A DNA stretch of 64,000 nt from Siphonodentalium dalli (Eukaryota; Mollusca; Scaphopoda; Gadilida; Siphonodentaliidae), in contig CP136061.1 in the NCBI GenBank assembly GCA_032622095.1, positions 214,114,373-214,178,372 of the forward strand, read 5' to 3'. Positions 44,552 to 57,650 of this stretch are shown here, piece by piece (position 1 is the stretch's first letter; each line of letters begins with the position of its first letter). The notes under the pieces are model-generated. The model made no database searches, was not told where the DNA came from, and saw only the letters and a list, made by a program, of their open reading frames with translations. Both the position numbers and the translations under genes were made by a program.

Positions 44552-45239
44552 TTACTGAAATCGGTCTGTGGAAATGATGAATGATTGTACTGTCTCGAAT
44601 AATCGCCTGTTCAAGGTGTCACTAATTTCGGGTATGCCAAAGGCAATATCTTTAATACTGGTGATGACCACTTTATGCTCATCTAGTCGTGTCCACATAC
44701 GGTTCCTTGCTTCTGTGTAGAAAGGACATTCGAAGAAAAAATGGCTTGCGTCTTCACATTGATTACCGCAGGAGCAACACGGGCTTGAGGATATGTAATT
44801 TTTAAATTTATCGAAGTTGAGATCACTGCAGTTGTTTCGGAGCCTACATTGCAAAATATTTGATGTTCTCCTCCCGACATTGTAGTAAGAAGGGGGTCTT
44901 ATTGATGTCTCTTCTATGCGTAAATTATTATACATATTAGCAAGTATTTCGTCCTTAGTTGGTTCTGATGTGGGGTCTGTGAGTTTTTTTGCATCAGTTG
45001 TTATTTTGCACGATACATTCCATTCAGCAATCATAGTTGGGGGGAAACTTGATTTAAAGTGAGTTGTGTTCGTGGAATAGTTGACGTATCGTAACGGATT
45101 TCTAATTGGGTATCTACATGATTCCCCAACGGTAAGAGGCAAAAGTTTCGTTATGTAGGGAGGGGCCTTATTGTCCAATATTTTATGCCACATGCGCGTT
45201 TTATGTAATTTACGTCTTTCGTTGAGGGGAGGCCATATA
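44552..45239 (-). pseudogene. LINE ORF2 3' fragment (5' truncated), unit 1
   Basis: An open frame of 213 codons from the ATG at 45,193, readable further upstream in frame to about 45,239 (...WPPLNERRKLHK), matches the C-terminal end of CR1-like ORF2 proteins. It has an ERR...MWHKILDNKAP segment, CRLRNNCSDLN, and a knuckle CCSCGNQCEDASHFFFECPF. It resembles the C-terminus of the LINE at 5,266 but belongs to a different subfamily. The reverse transcriptase and endonuclease are missing, as in 5'-truncated insertions. Confidence 0.85.
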
Positions 45240-45539
45240 TTTTAATATTCCTTCTGTTGATGGCGATTTGAACAAATATGAATATTTCTGCAACGAACGC
45301 CGCTCGTGCCTTTAATCACACATAAAAAGGAGAAATTTTTACAAAGATTGTCATTTCCTCTTCTTCTTTTTGCTTCTTTTTTTTATGCTATTTCTCATTT
45401 GAAGATGGAGGAGACGTATATTTGTTATCTGTCTATGATGTTCTTCTTGTTGTTTTCGCCGTTGATCTTCTTTCGCTTTATTATGCTCTTCGTTGCATTT
45501 GTCCTGTTCTTTTAGCATGTCTCTCACAGAGACGTGGCG

Positions 45540-46240
45540 ACAGGGGGATTTAGGGGGGGGGGTGTCTCACCCCCAACTTTGGTCAAATTTTTCAACAGTT
45601 GGAAATTTCATACCTGACGCAACATTAGTTGGAAATTTCACACCAACAATAGGTTGAAATGTTCTTGTTGTTTGATTTTCAAACAATTTATTGTGGGGAT
45701 TTAATGTTTTTGAAACAATATTTGCATATTTTCCTTCTTTTGGTAAAAAATTTGGACTGAAATGGCCATCAGTTAGAAATTTTCTAACCTTAAGGGGTGT
45801 CAGGTTGGAAATTTCCAACACTTGGAAAGCTTGTGTCCTGGTCCCTCACCCATGGCCAGTCAAACACTTCTAGTTAATTTAAGAAAACAATATTGTCCTA
45901 CATTTCGTCAAAATTGTCACTGGAATTGTCATCAGTTGGAAATTTTCCAACGTAAGTCGGGGTGTCAGGTTTGAAATTTCCGACTTTATGAATGCTTGAG
46001 GCTAGGATTTTGCGATTTTCTTGTTTAGTTTTCAAAATTTTCTCACACCGGGCCGAACAACCATGGTCGGCCCGGTGTGCCCTGGTCTATTGCCCATAGT
46101 CGTGTGCATTTGTCTGGAGTTAGACCACTAGATGTTAGAATTTGTGCAATTTTCAGGTTCAAAATATATGAATATTATCATACCGGGTAGATATAACCAT
46201 GGTTTATAAATAGGCTATTAGGCATGTGAACACTTATATA
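45540..46240 (-). repeat. TTGGAAATTTCCAAC repeat family, unit 1 copy
   Basis: It begins with a G run and CTCACCCCCAAC, has at least five GTTGGAAATTT-type words, a palindrome CACACCGGGCCGA / TCGGCCCGGTGTG at 46,042-46,079, then GTCTGGAGTTAGACCACTAG. The order is inverted relative to 17,490-18,740. Confidence 0.75.
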
Positions 46241-46324
46241 TATATGTGGAAGGAGGGAATGTAATTATGCAAAACCTTTTGGAATTATGCAAAACCTTGT
46301 CTCGGGTCTGATTCAAGGGGGTGC

Positions 46325-46575
46325 AGTTGGAATTATCAAGGTACAGTGGGCGACGCCGGCATCTCCCGGTATCTTGGCGTCGCAGGGACGGAGGTGGTAG
46401 ATTCCGTCCCTGGTGGTGACAGGCTGGGTGGTGTTGCCAACTCCACATCGAAGACAGCGGCGGGGACGTCCGGGGTGGCGTCGGTATCCCTATTGCCGCT
46501 GTCCACGTCGACGGCAGGGACCACCGGGATGACGTTGGAGTCCCTGCTTCCGCTGGTGGTGGTGAAAATAAGTTA
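46325..46575. other. GC-rich island with overlapping open frames
   Basis: About 240 bp are far richer in G+C and CpG than the flanks and are open in three or more frames. One minus-strand frame (46,524-46,336) reads like a Pro/Thr/Ser-rich linker, and a TTTTCACCACCACCAG acceptor-like tract precedes it. It could be a captured exon or a compositional by-product. No family is recognised. Confidence 0.4.
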
Positions 46576-47101
46576 GTCTTCATCGTTTTATTCACTGTCT
46601 GTTGTAATGTTTCCTTGTTATGTACATACAATTCTTGAAATTCAACTTCGTGGAGGAATCTGTTATTCCCAAACTAAAACACTCGGGGCTCGAGATTTTC
46701 AGTCCAAATTTCCAGATTTATAGAAATCCGGGTATCAGATAAGCAGTCATATACACTGTTGTTGGCTTTCCAGTGGATGGGGTATAGAATAACATTCGTG
46801 TCATTTTCTCCGGATATAGAATATGCACTCAGATTCCTATCCAAAACGAGAGAATCCACTCCAACTTGCCAGTAACGACTTTTAGAAATAGAAAACGCTC
46901 TTTATGCCTTCTCTCGTCTCAGTAACGTACTGATCAAAGATAGGACCTCTCCTCCTTCTTACTGAGCCATGTAAGCAATTCTGAGGAAATTTAACATCTC
47001 AGTGTCGAGAATAGATTCATATCGGGTATTCCTGTGGATTGACGGTACATGCACCATGTATGTAGATGTGTAGAAACCTATAATTGTTCAGTAAAATTTG
47101 A

Positions 47102-47489
47102 TTAACCCTTTACCCAACAAACCGGCCAAAACCGGCCAAATAAAGCTTCAACAGCCTAAAATATCTTCGGTCTGTCTCAATAGAACCATACAAATATGGA
47201 TATCATTGGAACCGGCTCCTTGACCACATTGTGATAGTTACAGTTATGCCCTGTGCCAATGCATTCTCTTATATATGCGAGTCGACCATAGGTCGCCTCG
47301 CATATATAAGAGAATGCATTGGCCTAAAAAAAAACTTTTTACCATTTTTTCTTACATTCTTTAACAATTTTATAATTTTTAATGTGTTAAGCCAATGCAT
47401 TCTCTTATATATGCGAGGCGACCTATGGTCGACTCGCATATATAAGAGAATGCATTGGCACAGGGCCGTTCTGTTGGGTAAAGGGTTAA
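47102..47489. mobile_element. TTAA hairpin-pair MITE, copy 2
   Basis: Same termini and TTAA flanks as copy 1. Hairpins are at 47,255-47,323 and 47,391-47,459. The A-rich spacer between them differs in length from copy 1. Confidence 0.9.
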
Positions 47490-47732
47490 ACGATACTTTC
47501 ATTGCGGTATCGGCTGAACGTCATCTTTATTGCAGGGCCAGGAAATTACGTCAATAATGTAACATCTAAACCATAGCTTCATACGTTCATATATAGTTCC
47601 TATCTGTAACTCGATACCTATTTTCCTTGAAATTTAAATTATAACTATGAGTTTTCAACGATTACCGATTTTAGTGTGAATTTCCGTAGAGTATGTGTTA
47701 GTTTAACCCGTCAGACAAAAGTTATATATGCT

Positions 47733-48086
47733 TTAAATGGGTAATGTACATTAAATTCGGCCATTTATGGGACCATCTCCATTTATACTCAACAGAATAT
47801 ATGTAGCAAATGAATGAATTTGAGGCATGGATTAGTGCAAGATACACTCGTGTGCTCTATGAATAAAGCAAAGAACATGGTAATTATAATGAAAATTATT
47901 TTATGACTCCAGCCATAAATTCATTATTATTATAATTACCATGTTGTTTGCATCGTTCTTAGAGCACACGAGTATATTTTGCACTAAACCATGGCTCAAA
48001 TTCATTCATTTGTTGCATATATTCTGTTGAGTATAAAAGGAGATGGTCCCACAAATGGCCGGATTTAGTGTACAGTATCCCTTTAA
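47733..48086. mobile_element. 354-bp long-TIR MITE, copy 2
   Basis: This is the copy of 39,707-40,060 in unit 2, with TTAA at both edges and near-identical arms. Confidence 0.85.
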
Positions 48087-51000
48087 AGACACGGTTGTCC
48101 TTGGCGGTGGGTATCCTGTGAAAATATATCCACCCGTCAAAAACCGCCACAAACAGAAAGAACATCAAAATGTAGATAGACTTTGTCGGTATACAAATAA
48201 GAAATATCGCATAACAGTATGTTATTGTCATATCTTTGACCATTGTTATGTAAACAAAAAGCATAAAAAGTTACTTTTCTGGTGTTTGTTTATATTATGA
48301 TGGTAAACATAAAGAGCGTTCTTTGTTGGTGAATACCTGATATGGAACTAATAAAGAGAGTTTCTGTCATTTGTGTGTGATTAGCCAGTAGCATTGTGCT
48401 GTCTTCTGTAGCAGAATCAGGCTCTTGCTTAGGTAAAATATAGTAGGTCTTTATCATAACATGCTGTTTACGCGATGGTCATGGTATATATGAACGGAAC
48501 CTTATGCGTTTTAATGTTTTTCTGTTTACGGTGTTTGGAAAAAATATGAATATTTTCGACAATTAAGGCCGCACGTGCATTTAAACACATTTAAAAAGAC
48601 ATTTTTGGTTAGAGACTTGATTTGTGACGTAGGTTTCTTTCTATTCATGGCACAAGACATTTATCTAGTAGGGAACTCTATTGTACACTAGCATTAAAGT
48701 TGATTCGCGCCTGCAACGGGAGCACTTCGTAGGTTCGATGATCGCATGGTGTCCCACGGGTAATCACTTCAGATAACCATATCCAATTTACGCTGTCGCT
48801 GTAGACAGTAATAACTGATTGATGCGCTCGTTATTGCCCCACTACACCGTATCCCTATGGATCAGGAACAGATTAAACGAACGTAGTTAAATATGATATC
48901 AAAAGATACTCAATCGGCTCCTCAATTTGATAGCGATTTACAGACAAATCGTACAGACACGTGTCGTAGACTATTGATCGATAGTTCGTACACTAAACAG
49001 GCTCGGCGAACCTACGTCATAATATGCACGAAAATGGCGGCAATCGCGAAGTGGTAGTTTTTGGGGGCTAACCCCGAGATTCTCGGAAGGACCGAGTGGT
49101 CCTCCCCTTAAAGATACGGGTGGCGTTGGCGGTGGGTATGCTGTTAAAATATTCAGCTCCGTCAAAAACCGCCATAAACAAAAGAATAGTAAAATATAGA
49201 CAGATCTTGTTCTTATACCAATCAGAAATATGGCATAAACAGTATGTTATTGTCAAATGTTTTTCCTTTGTTATGTAAACAAAAGCAAAAAACGTTACAG
49301 AACCTGGCTTTTGTTTAGATCAGGATATGGCAAACATAAAGAGCGTTATTTGTTACTGTTTTCCTGATATGGAAATAATAAAGAGCGTTTTATATCATTT
49401 GTGTGTGATTAACCAATATAAGTGCTCTGTGTTATGTAAACAGAAGCAAAACTTATGTAACACGAGCAGGCTCTTGTTTACGCGTACACCATCGTACGTC
49501 TTGGCGACATTATACTATTTATGCACTGACTATGTTTGGCATATGAACAAAACTATATATAGTCTAGGAAAATATGGACATAGGTGTCGCCGGGAGAGGG
49601 AATTTATGAGACCTACATTTGTGGTTAGCATGAACACTTAACTTTCGGAATCCGTATGTTGGATATGTCAGATAGGCGGACTTTTTTCACACAGCGTGGT
49701 TTTATTGAGGCACCTGGTGATAAAATCGGTCATTTTTTAAATAAAGCCGACATAATTGACAGAGTATATTCACACCTTTTTAGAAGAGATATTCGTCCAA
49801 TTTTGATACGTGTGAATGGGTCGATAACCAGGGTAAGGTAATACATGTAACCATTGAATATCGGAACGACAGTCATGACGTCATGTGACGTCAAATAATG
49901 TTTAGGGTGAGAAGAATATGACGATTCACGCAAAGCGTTGTCTTTCGTTTCTTTTAAAATCAGAAGTAAGATAGTTATGCCCAATTATCTTATACCATGG
50001 AAAACTACTGCCAATTAGCTATGTTTTAATATATCACGTATTGCTGTTGGGCGCATAAATTGTTATCAAAGGCAGAAAAATCATCCCTCCCCCTAAAGAT
50101 GAGAGGTGTCAGGCTGTGGTGTAATGCACACAGAACGCACGATTATGTGCCAAATTGCGAAATTAACACAACGGCCGTTGATGGACTTCTAAGGTATTGT
50201 CCAATAGATATGTGTAGATCGACACAGTCGAGCATTACAGTAACAATATTACATAATGTACCTCCTGACTAAATATATTAACAAATTTTAGATTTTTTCC
50301 CCAAAAAGATAATCTAAAATGCATTTTGTCTTCTTCCGGGAGGCAAAAATTAAAAGAATGTATTAAGGGTGGAAATAATTAGTGCAAACTGTAATTTCGT
50401 TCCGTCTTGGTTAAAAAACTGGCCTAATAACACAAGATGCCTGCCAATATGGTGGCCGGTATATTGGTGGGAATTGTGAAGAACGTACGATTACTTGCCA
50501 AAATGACTTAACTAACACAACGGCCGTTGATAAACTGCTACAGTTTTATGTAATATATATATCCCGATCCATCGACTAGAAAATTTAAGTGAAACCGTTA
50601 CACAAAGCACCTCCTGGCCCCATTTTTTTATTAAATATTTAATTAGTTTAGTCCGAAACTAATCGAAAACCTATTTTTGTCATCTTCTCGAAATGCATAA
50701 AGACAATAATGTTGCGTGGGTGGATAAAATTTGTATGTACGATAACGTCATGCCGTCGGCGGTTACAACGTGACATATTAACCCCAAGATGGCTGCCAAT
50801 ACGGTGGCCGGTACATGGATGGAAATTGTAAAATCTGTCATGCCGCAATTAACACCACCATCGCAATGAAATGTCTTATAAAACCAATAGTCCTATTATA
50901 TTCACATAATTTTGCAATACTAGGACGTAATATTGGTCAGTTCTATTAAAATGACAACCAGATTGGTACCCACGAGTGAGAGGATCAACACATTTTGCAT

Positions 51001-52526
51001 TCATTCGCGCTTAAGTATGATTTGTTCATCGAAATCGGTGGCATGTCGTGCAAATTATTTCACAATAAACATGATTGACTTAAGGCAGATGGCTGTCTGA
51101 CTATCTATGCGAAATAAGGGAATTGTGTAAGTTACATTAAATCTAACACCACATTTAAGCATACTTGGCACTCTCTATGGCTATTTGTAACAAAATGCGA
51201 CCGCGAATAACAGAATTAACCAATTAACCAATTCGGATACATATCTCATCAAATAACTCATGTTGATCAACGAGGCGTGGTTACAAGAACGGAGCTACTG
51301 ATACATTGGGTCTCATGTATACCGTTCTAAAAGTAAATATAAATGGATCTCATTGACCAATAGCAATTGCTGCCCAGTCCGCAAGTGGACATATCCAGTA
51401 AATTATCAAACCGTCACATCATACAGGTTCGTTCAGTTTCATCATCACGTTTACCGTATTATTTTCCATGACACATATTTCGCACACAAGATAGCCGTAG
51501 TTTAGTATTTACTGAACAGCGTGTGGGGAATACATACATGTCTTTGTAAAATCGGGATGATATGGGGACGAGGAATTATTCGCCAAATTGTTTTACGCCG
51601 GAGTTGCCTGTAAATACGAATATTGAATACAGCCCGATTGATACATTAATGACATGGGTTTTACGTTTCAAACACCAATGGTACTTGCAACAGCAGCAGG
51701 TCTCCTGGTCTGAATATGACCAGTTCAGATGCAACAAGACAAGTTTACTTTTCCGCCAAGTTGGAAACAACATTTGATATTTCTGAAGGTTATCGCGTTC
51801 ATATATTGCAAAGAAAACGGTCATTCGTGGCGATCTTGTTCAACAGAAACTGCATAATTAAGTTAGAAACACAGGAGGGATTCTCATTCTGAACATGACT
51901 AATCTTATGTTTATCACTGATCAGATAATTTTTGGAAGAAGCAAAATCTGAACTAATTTTGTACGACGAGCGCTATCTTTTTCTGAATCTCATCTTCTTT
52001 GTGTTATTTGACACTAGTCAATGAAAGCGGCGATGGTGATTTAGGGTCTGGAAAAATTCACACTGTGTTAGCACGGCCGTCTTCTGTGGGTCGAAGCTAT
52101 TGTACAGCAATTGTGCATTGTATATATAACAGATTAAAACCTTCTGTAACACGAGCAGGCTCTTGTTTACGTACACCATCGTACGTCTTGATGACAATAT
52201 ACTATTACGCACTGACTATGTATGTTTGGCATATGAACAAAACTATATATATTTTTTAATTTGTTTGAACATATTTATTGTGACCCACAAATACAGGAAT
52301 AATTTACAAACAGAATATATAGATGATGTTGTGGGTGCACAGGGGATCGGAGCACAAATTACGAAACTTAGTGAAGCTCCTCTCCCCTGGCGTTCAGCTG
52401 CTGATGAATTCAAGTCGATGGTTTTGCAGGAATGAAAGTTTTGTTGTTATTTGTGTGAGAGACGGTGTCCCATGTGATCGGCTATGTATACATAGGGGAA
52501 CCGGCTCCCAATCAAACACATGTAGG
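48087..52526. repeat. Internally repetitive module of unit 2
   Basis: This is the counterpart of 40,061-44,500, with the same internal duplications (48,083-48,416 with 49,108-49,446; 49,456-49,571 with 52,141-52,256) and only scattered substitutions. Confidence 0.65.
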
Positions 52527-52577
52527 TTGTAGTTGTGGCTGTGGCAGTGGCAGTGGGCGGAGTCAATGGAATAATGA

Positions 52578-53265
52578 TTACTGAAATCGGTCTGTGGAAA
52601 TGATGAATGATTGTACTGTCTCGAATAATCGCCTGTTCAAGGTGTCACTAATTTCGGGTATGCCAAAGGCAATATCTTTAATACTGGTGATGACCACTTT
52701 ATGCTCATCTAGTCGTGTCCACATACGGTTCCTTGCTTCTGTGTAGAAAGGACATTCGAAGAAAAAATGGCTTGCGTCTTCACATTGATTACCGCAGGAG
52801 CAACACGGGCTTGAGGATATGTAATTTTTAAATTTATCGAAGTTGAGATCACTGCAGTTGTTTCGGAGCCTACATTGCAAAATATTTGATGTTCTCCTCC
52901 CGACATTGTAGTAAGAAGGGGGTCTTATTGATGTCTCTTCTATGCGTAAATTATTATACATATTAGCAAGTATTTCGTCCTTAGTTGGTTCTGATGTGGG
53001 GTCTGTGAGTTTTTTTGCATCAGTTGTTATTTTGCACGATACATTCCATTCAGCAATCATAGTTGGGGGGAAACTTGATTTAAAGTGAGTTGTGTTCGTG
53101 GAATAGTTGACGTATCGTAACGGATTTCTAATTGGGTATCTACATGATTCCCCAACGGTAAGAGGCAAAAGTTTCGTTATGTAGGGAGGGGCCTTATTGT
53201 CCAATATTTTATGCCACATGCGCGTTTTATGTAATTTACGTCTTTCGTTGAGAGGAGGCCATATA
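52578..53265 (-). pseudogene. LINE ORF2 3' fragment, unit 2
   Basis: A 213-codon frame from 53,219, identical in sequence to the fragment in unit 1 over the coding part. It is a passenger of the 8-kb duplication, not an independent insertion. Confidence 0.85.
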
Positions 53266-53569
53266 TTTTAATATTCCTTCTGTTGATGGCGATTTGAACA
53301 AATATGAATATTTCTGCAACGAACGCCGCTCGTGCCTTTAATCACACATAAAAAGGAGCAATTTTTACAAAGATTGTCATTTCCTCTTCTTCTTTTTGCT
53401 TCTTTTTTTTATGCTATTTCTCATTTGAAGATGGAGGAGACGTATATTTGTTATCTGTCTATGATGTTCTTCTTGTTGTTTTCGCCGTTGATCTTCTTTC
53501 GCTTTATTATGCTCTTCGTTGCATTTGTCCTGTTCTTTTAGCATGTCTCTCACAGAGACGTGGCGACAG

Positions 53570-54270
53570 GGGGGTTTAGGGGGGGGGGGGGTGTCTCACC
53601 CCCAACTTTGGTCAAATTTTTCAACAGTTGGAAATTTCATACCTGACGCAACATTAGTTGGAAATTTCACACCAACAATAGGTTGAAATGTTCTTGTTGT
53701 TTGATTTTCAAACAATTTATTGTGGGGATTTAATGTTTTTGAAACAATATTTGCATATTTTCCTTCTTTTGGTGAAAAATTTGGACTGAAATGGCCATCA
53801 GTTAGAAATTTTCCAACCTTAAGGGGTGTCAGGTTGGAAATTTCCAACACTTGGAAAGCTTGTGTCCTGGTCCCTCACCCATGGCCAGTCAAACACTTCT
53901 AGTTAATTTAAGAAAACAATATTGTCCTACATTTCGTCAAAATTGTCACTGGAATTGTCATCAGTTGGAAATTTTCCAACGTAAGTCGGGGTGTCAGGTT
54001 TGAAATTTCCGACTTTATGAATGCTTGAGGCTAGGATTTTGCGATTTTCTTGTTTAGTTTTCAAAATTTTCTCACACCGGGCCGAACAACCATGGTCGGC
54101 CCGGTGTGCCCTGGTCTATTGCCCATAGTCGTGTGCATTTGTCTGGAGTTAGACCACTAGATGTTAGAATTTGTGCAATTTTCAGGTTCAAAATATATGA
54201 ATATTATCATACCGGGTAGATATAACCATGGTTTATAAATAGGCTATTAGGCATGTGAACACTTATATAT
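53570..54270 (-). repeat. TTGGAAATTTCCAAC repeat family, unit 2 copy
   Basis: Copy of 45,540-46,240; the leading G run is longer here (53,579-53,590) and a few T/C differences are present. Confidence 0.75.
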
Positions 54271-54333
54271 ATATGTGGAAGGAGGGAATGTAATTATGCA
54301 AAACCTTGTCTCGGGTCTGATTCAAGGGGGTGC

Positions 54334-54584
54334 AGTTGGAATTATCAAGGTACAGTGGGCGACGCCGGCATCTCCCGGTATCTTGGCGTCGCAGGGACGG
54401 AGGTGGTAGATTCCGTCCCTGGTGGTGACAGGCTGGGTGGTGTTGCCAACTCCACATCGAAGACAGCGGCGGGGACGTCCGGGGTGGCGTCGGTATCCCT
54501 ATTGCCGCTGTCCACGTCGACGGCAGGGACCTCCGGGATGACGTTGGAGTCCCTGCTTCCGCTGGTGGTGGTGAAAATAAGTTA
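54334..54584. other. GC-rich island, unit 2 copy
   Basis: Copy of 46,325-46,575 with the same open frames and a very small number of substitutions. No recognised product. Confidence 0.4.
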
Positions 54585-54604
54585 GTCTTCATCGTTTTAT
54601 TCAC

Positions 54605-55900
54605 CTGCGTAAATAACTCAACCAAAATATATAGCGAATGAACTACATGTATATATATGTAGCATTTTTATTGCTAGCTGAGTATGAATTCAGTCCCATA
54701 TAAATGCTTGTCGTGAAGATGTTCAAGTAAGTGTACATGTTCAATTGACTTAACGGCGGGAAAATCTAGATATCCTATTTTTGCAGTATCCAAGATAAGT
54801 TGTGATAGTTCACTAGTCTAATGACTACATGTAGCTTATTATACCTTTGGATCGCATGACGTATAGGTTCCAGGGACTGTTCAATTTAAGTCAGTTTTAT
54901 GTCCAGCGTATATTAAAGGGGTACTGTACCATAAATCTGGTCATTTATTGAACCATCTCGTTTTATACTCAACATATATAATATATGCAACAAACGAATG
55001 AATTTAAGCCAATTAGTGCAAAATGCACTCATGTGCTATATGAACAATGCAAACAACATCGTAATTATAATGAAAATGAATTCTGATTTCCAGTCATAAA
55101 TTCTTTTTCATTATAACTACCATTAATTAACCAGTAATCATCAGGACATCACCCGAAGCAGATCGTTGACGTACGTCATCTTTCTTAGCGACAACTTCAA
55201 CACAAATAGTTCCAGCTTGCATTCCACTAGAGGTATACACTACTACATGTATAATGCAATGACTGGGAATACGTTGAATGTGTACGGTTTAGATGTTACA
55301 TGATGTTCAACGGAACATGTTCACTAGAGGTATACACTAGTATATATATAACGCAATGGCTGGGATTCCGTTGAACATGTGCCTCGCGTCAGTGCATGGG
55401 TGTGGAATAAAGTACACTATTTACATGTACATTTAGTTGTATGACAATTTGGAAAATATATCATAGTATAATCCATCCCTATTGCTAAAACAGTCAGCAA
55501 ATAAAATATATCTATAAGCTAAATCTAAAGACAATATGCCCACGTCTACCTCGCATCGAATGATCCACCGACTCGCTGTGAACAGACGTCTCAAAGATAA
55601 ATTACATCTCATCGAATTGCAAGTGACATGGGTCAACTCGTGTTTCCGATCACTTAGAAGCAAATCGAATGGACGTTGAAACCTGAAGACAGTTAGGATA
55701 ATCTCCAGACGAGTGGTATACCATTACATATAAGAATTCGAGTGAACTTAGATTATATAGTCTGGGATCAGATGCACTGATTCTCATTTGAGTCACGGAG
55801 GGTTCGCGTTCTCGCGTTTATAACCGAGATTGAGATTAATAAGATAAAAGCACACCAAAGGACACCCCTTAGGACATGACGTGAGTGCACACGGCAGGAA
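54605..55900. other. Gene-free stretch with half MITE and short tandem
   Basis: 54,913-55,125 is the left half and centre of the long-TIR MITE of 39,707 (TTAAAGGGGTACTGTACC start, then ATACTCAACA and AATTATAATGAAAAT). 55,226-55,282 is repeated at 55,322-55,381 (CACTAGAGGTATACACTA, GCAATG.CTGGGA). No coding signal. Confidence 0.6.
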
Positions 55901-56884
55901 CTCATTAGTCATTACGTATATATAGCACTCACTAATGGGTGAAAAAAGGTTTTTCCCAATTCGATGTTTTTTGTACTTATGTATATATTAGCGACGCGAC
56001 AGTGTTTTTTAACACGTCGGGGATTATTACGTTTTGCTAAATTGCACTCACGACGATATATATAATTGCACGATAGATCGTCTAGAATTGTGTTTGACTG
56101 TGGCCTGGTGGCAATTCCTCGTTGAATCACATATCATTATTGTGGTACGTTTTTTATATGATCTCAATGCATGCATGTTTATCTACTTATATTAATTTAA
56201 TTAGTAAGAACAATCATGGCTGTTGAGATGGGTTATTCATTAAGTCATCAAGTGGACTTGTGTGTTAGCATGCAAAATATAACATTGCGTGTTGAGTAAA
56301 GATCAACATCGACAAGACATTCAGGTAGATACATCCTTGAGAGATCAACCGTCGCTGGTCGAGCTTGGTAGACTCATTGTGCGAATTTGCAGAGGGCGAC
56401 ATGGTTTGCTATGGCATATTAATTATGACAACCAATTGTCACCAAACTCCACCATAATAAATTGTCACACCTACTATGCCATCGCTACTGTGGTACGTGT
56501 GTCCGCAGCCAATCTGCTTGCATTAACATGATGGTATATACGGGTAGGGGTGGCGGTGTCTCAACGTCAGCCTCAACCCTTCCCCCAAACTTTAGCCAAA
56601 GTACAGGTTGGAAATTTAAAGTGTGACGCAACATTAGTTGGAAATTTCAGACCGAAAGTATAGGTTGATTGTTTTCTGATAGTTTGATATTCTAACACAA
56701 TGGCGAGTGGTGCACATGCAATTCTTCGGATTTTTACGTATGTTTCAAGGGCGTGGTGTTGGAAATTCCAAGGTGATATGCATATACTTACACTGCACGA
56801 TATTTATAATTTAATTTCACGTATACGTCACGTAGTTTCCAGTAAATGTCAAGAATTAGGGCATACACGGATCACGTAAATTTC
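55901..56884. other. Gene-free stretch with TTGGAAATTT relic
   Basis: 56,545-56,700 repeats the start of the TTGGAAATTTCCAAC family (GTGACGCAACATTAGTTGGA). Otherwise nothing recognisable. Confidence 0.5.
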
Positions 56885-57165
56885 CATAAACTTAATTGAA
56901 ATATACGTGGAATTTACGTGGGATTTGCGGACACGTATTCTTCCACATTTACGTGGGATTTACGTGCACACTCGATTTCAAAAATACGTGGAATTTACGG
57001 ATCATTTTTTTCGAAATATCTAATTTATGGATGCGTTAAATTTCAAATATATACGTGGAATTTACGTGGATTTATATTCGAAACAATACATTTATGGATG
57101 TGTTAAATTTCAAATATACGTGCAATTTAAGTGCATTTATATTCAAAGTAACACATTTATGGAGG
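56885..57165 (+). repeat. ACGTGGAATTTACGTG tandem repeats
   Basis: Five or more occurrences of ATACGTGGAATTTACGTG-like words; the last units (from about 56,985, 57,050 and 57,115) are roughly 65 bp and share ATTTATGGATGTGTTAAATT. Confidence 0.75.
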
Positions 57166-57650
57166 CCTTTTCTTTTCGATCACTGATTCAGAATAAACGT
57201 TAGGTACGAGCTGTTAACTAAACTGCATGTAGTTGGGTAATAGAAAAGTAACCAATCATCCCGATATTTCGGATTGACCGAGAGCTGTGTTCTGTGTAGA
57301 ATTGTGCTAAATTTAGCACACCGCTATATATTTGTATAGTGTCGTGCTAAATTTAGCATACTACCTAACCAAACTAGCATGCAAAATGCCATGAACAAAG
57401 TCAATAATCTCGAAAGCAGATCTGCAAACGTGTCCATCAATTTACTAAGGCGTGTCCGAATGAAATTAAAACATTACTGTCAACATATTTTTCATAGGAA
57501 TGACGTCAACTTACGAAGTGGCAACATTCGGTTTAATTCACCTTGTAATACAGTGTCGGGTTTTCGTGGATTCAAAACAAAACCTAAATGCGGCGTGTTT
57601 CGGTTTATTGAACTTGATTTCAACACATTTGTGTGACGATTATGTTTCTC
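57166..57650. other. Gene-free stretch with twin GTGCTAAATTTAGCAC palindromes
   Basis: The 16-bp palindrome GTGCTAAATTTAGCAC at about 57,305 recurs 41 bp later with its last base changed. No coding support. Confidence 0.5.

Larger units (their letters stand above)
38560..46599 (+). repeat. 8-kb tandem duplication, unit 1
   Basis: From TGTTGTAATGTTTCC at 38,560 the sequence is matched base for base, apart from rare substitutions and small indels, by 46,600-54,604 (offset 8,040 at the start, 8,026 through most of the unit). Unit 1 has a 20-bp local duplication near 46,265-46,298 that is absent from unit 2. It contains only mobile-element material and no host exon. It is a recent tandem duplication or an assembly artefact. 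Confidence 0.95.
46600..54604 (+). repeat. 8-kb tandem duplication, unit 2
   Basis: This is the second copy of 38,560-46,599. It contains the corresponding hairpin-pair MITE (47,102), long-TIR MITE (47,733), composite module, LINE fragment (52,578), TTGGAAATTT block (53,570) and GC-rich island (54,340). The boundary with unit 1 is at CACTGTCTGTTGTAATG. After 54,604 the sequence becomes unique. Confidence 0.95.

Noticed and set aside
46218-46631. 137-codon Pro/Ser/Arg-rich minus-strand frame
   Set aside because: The GC-rich island is open in several frames, so frame length is not evidence of coding; no motif supports it.
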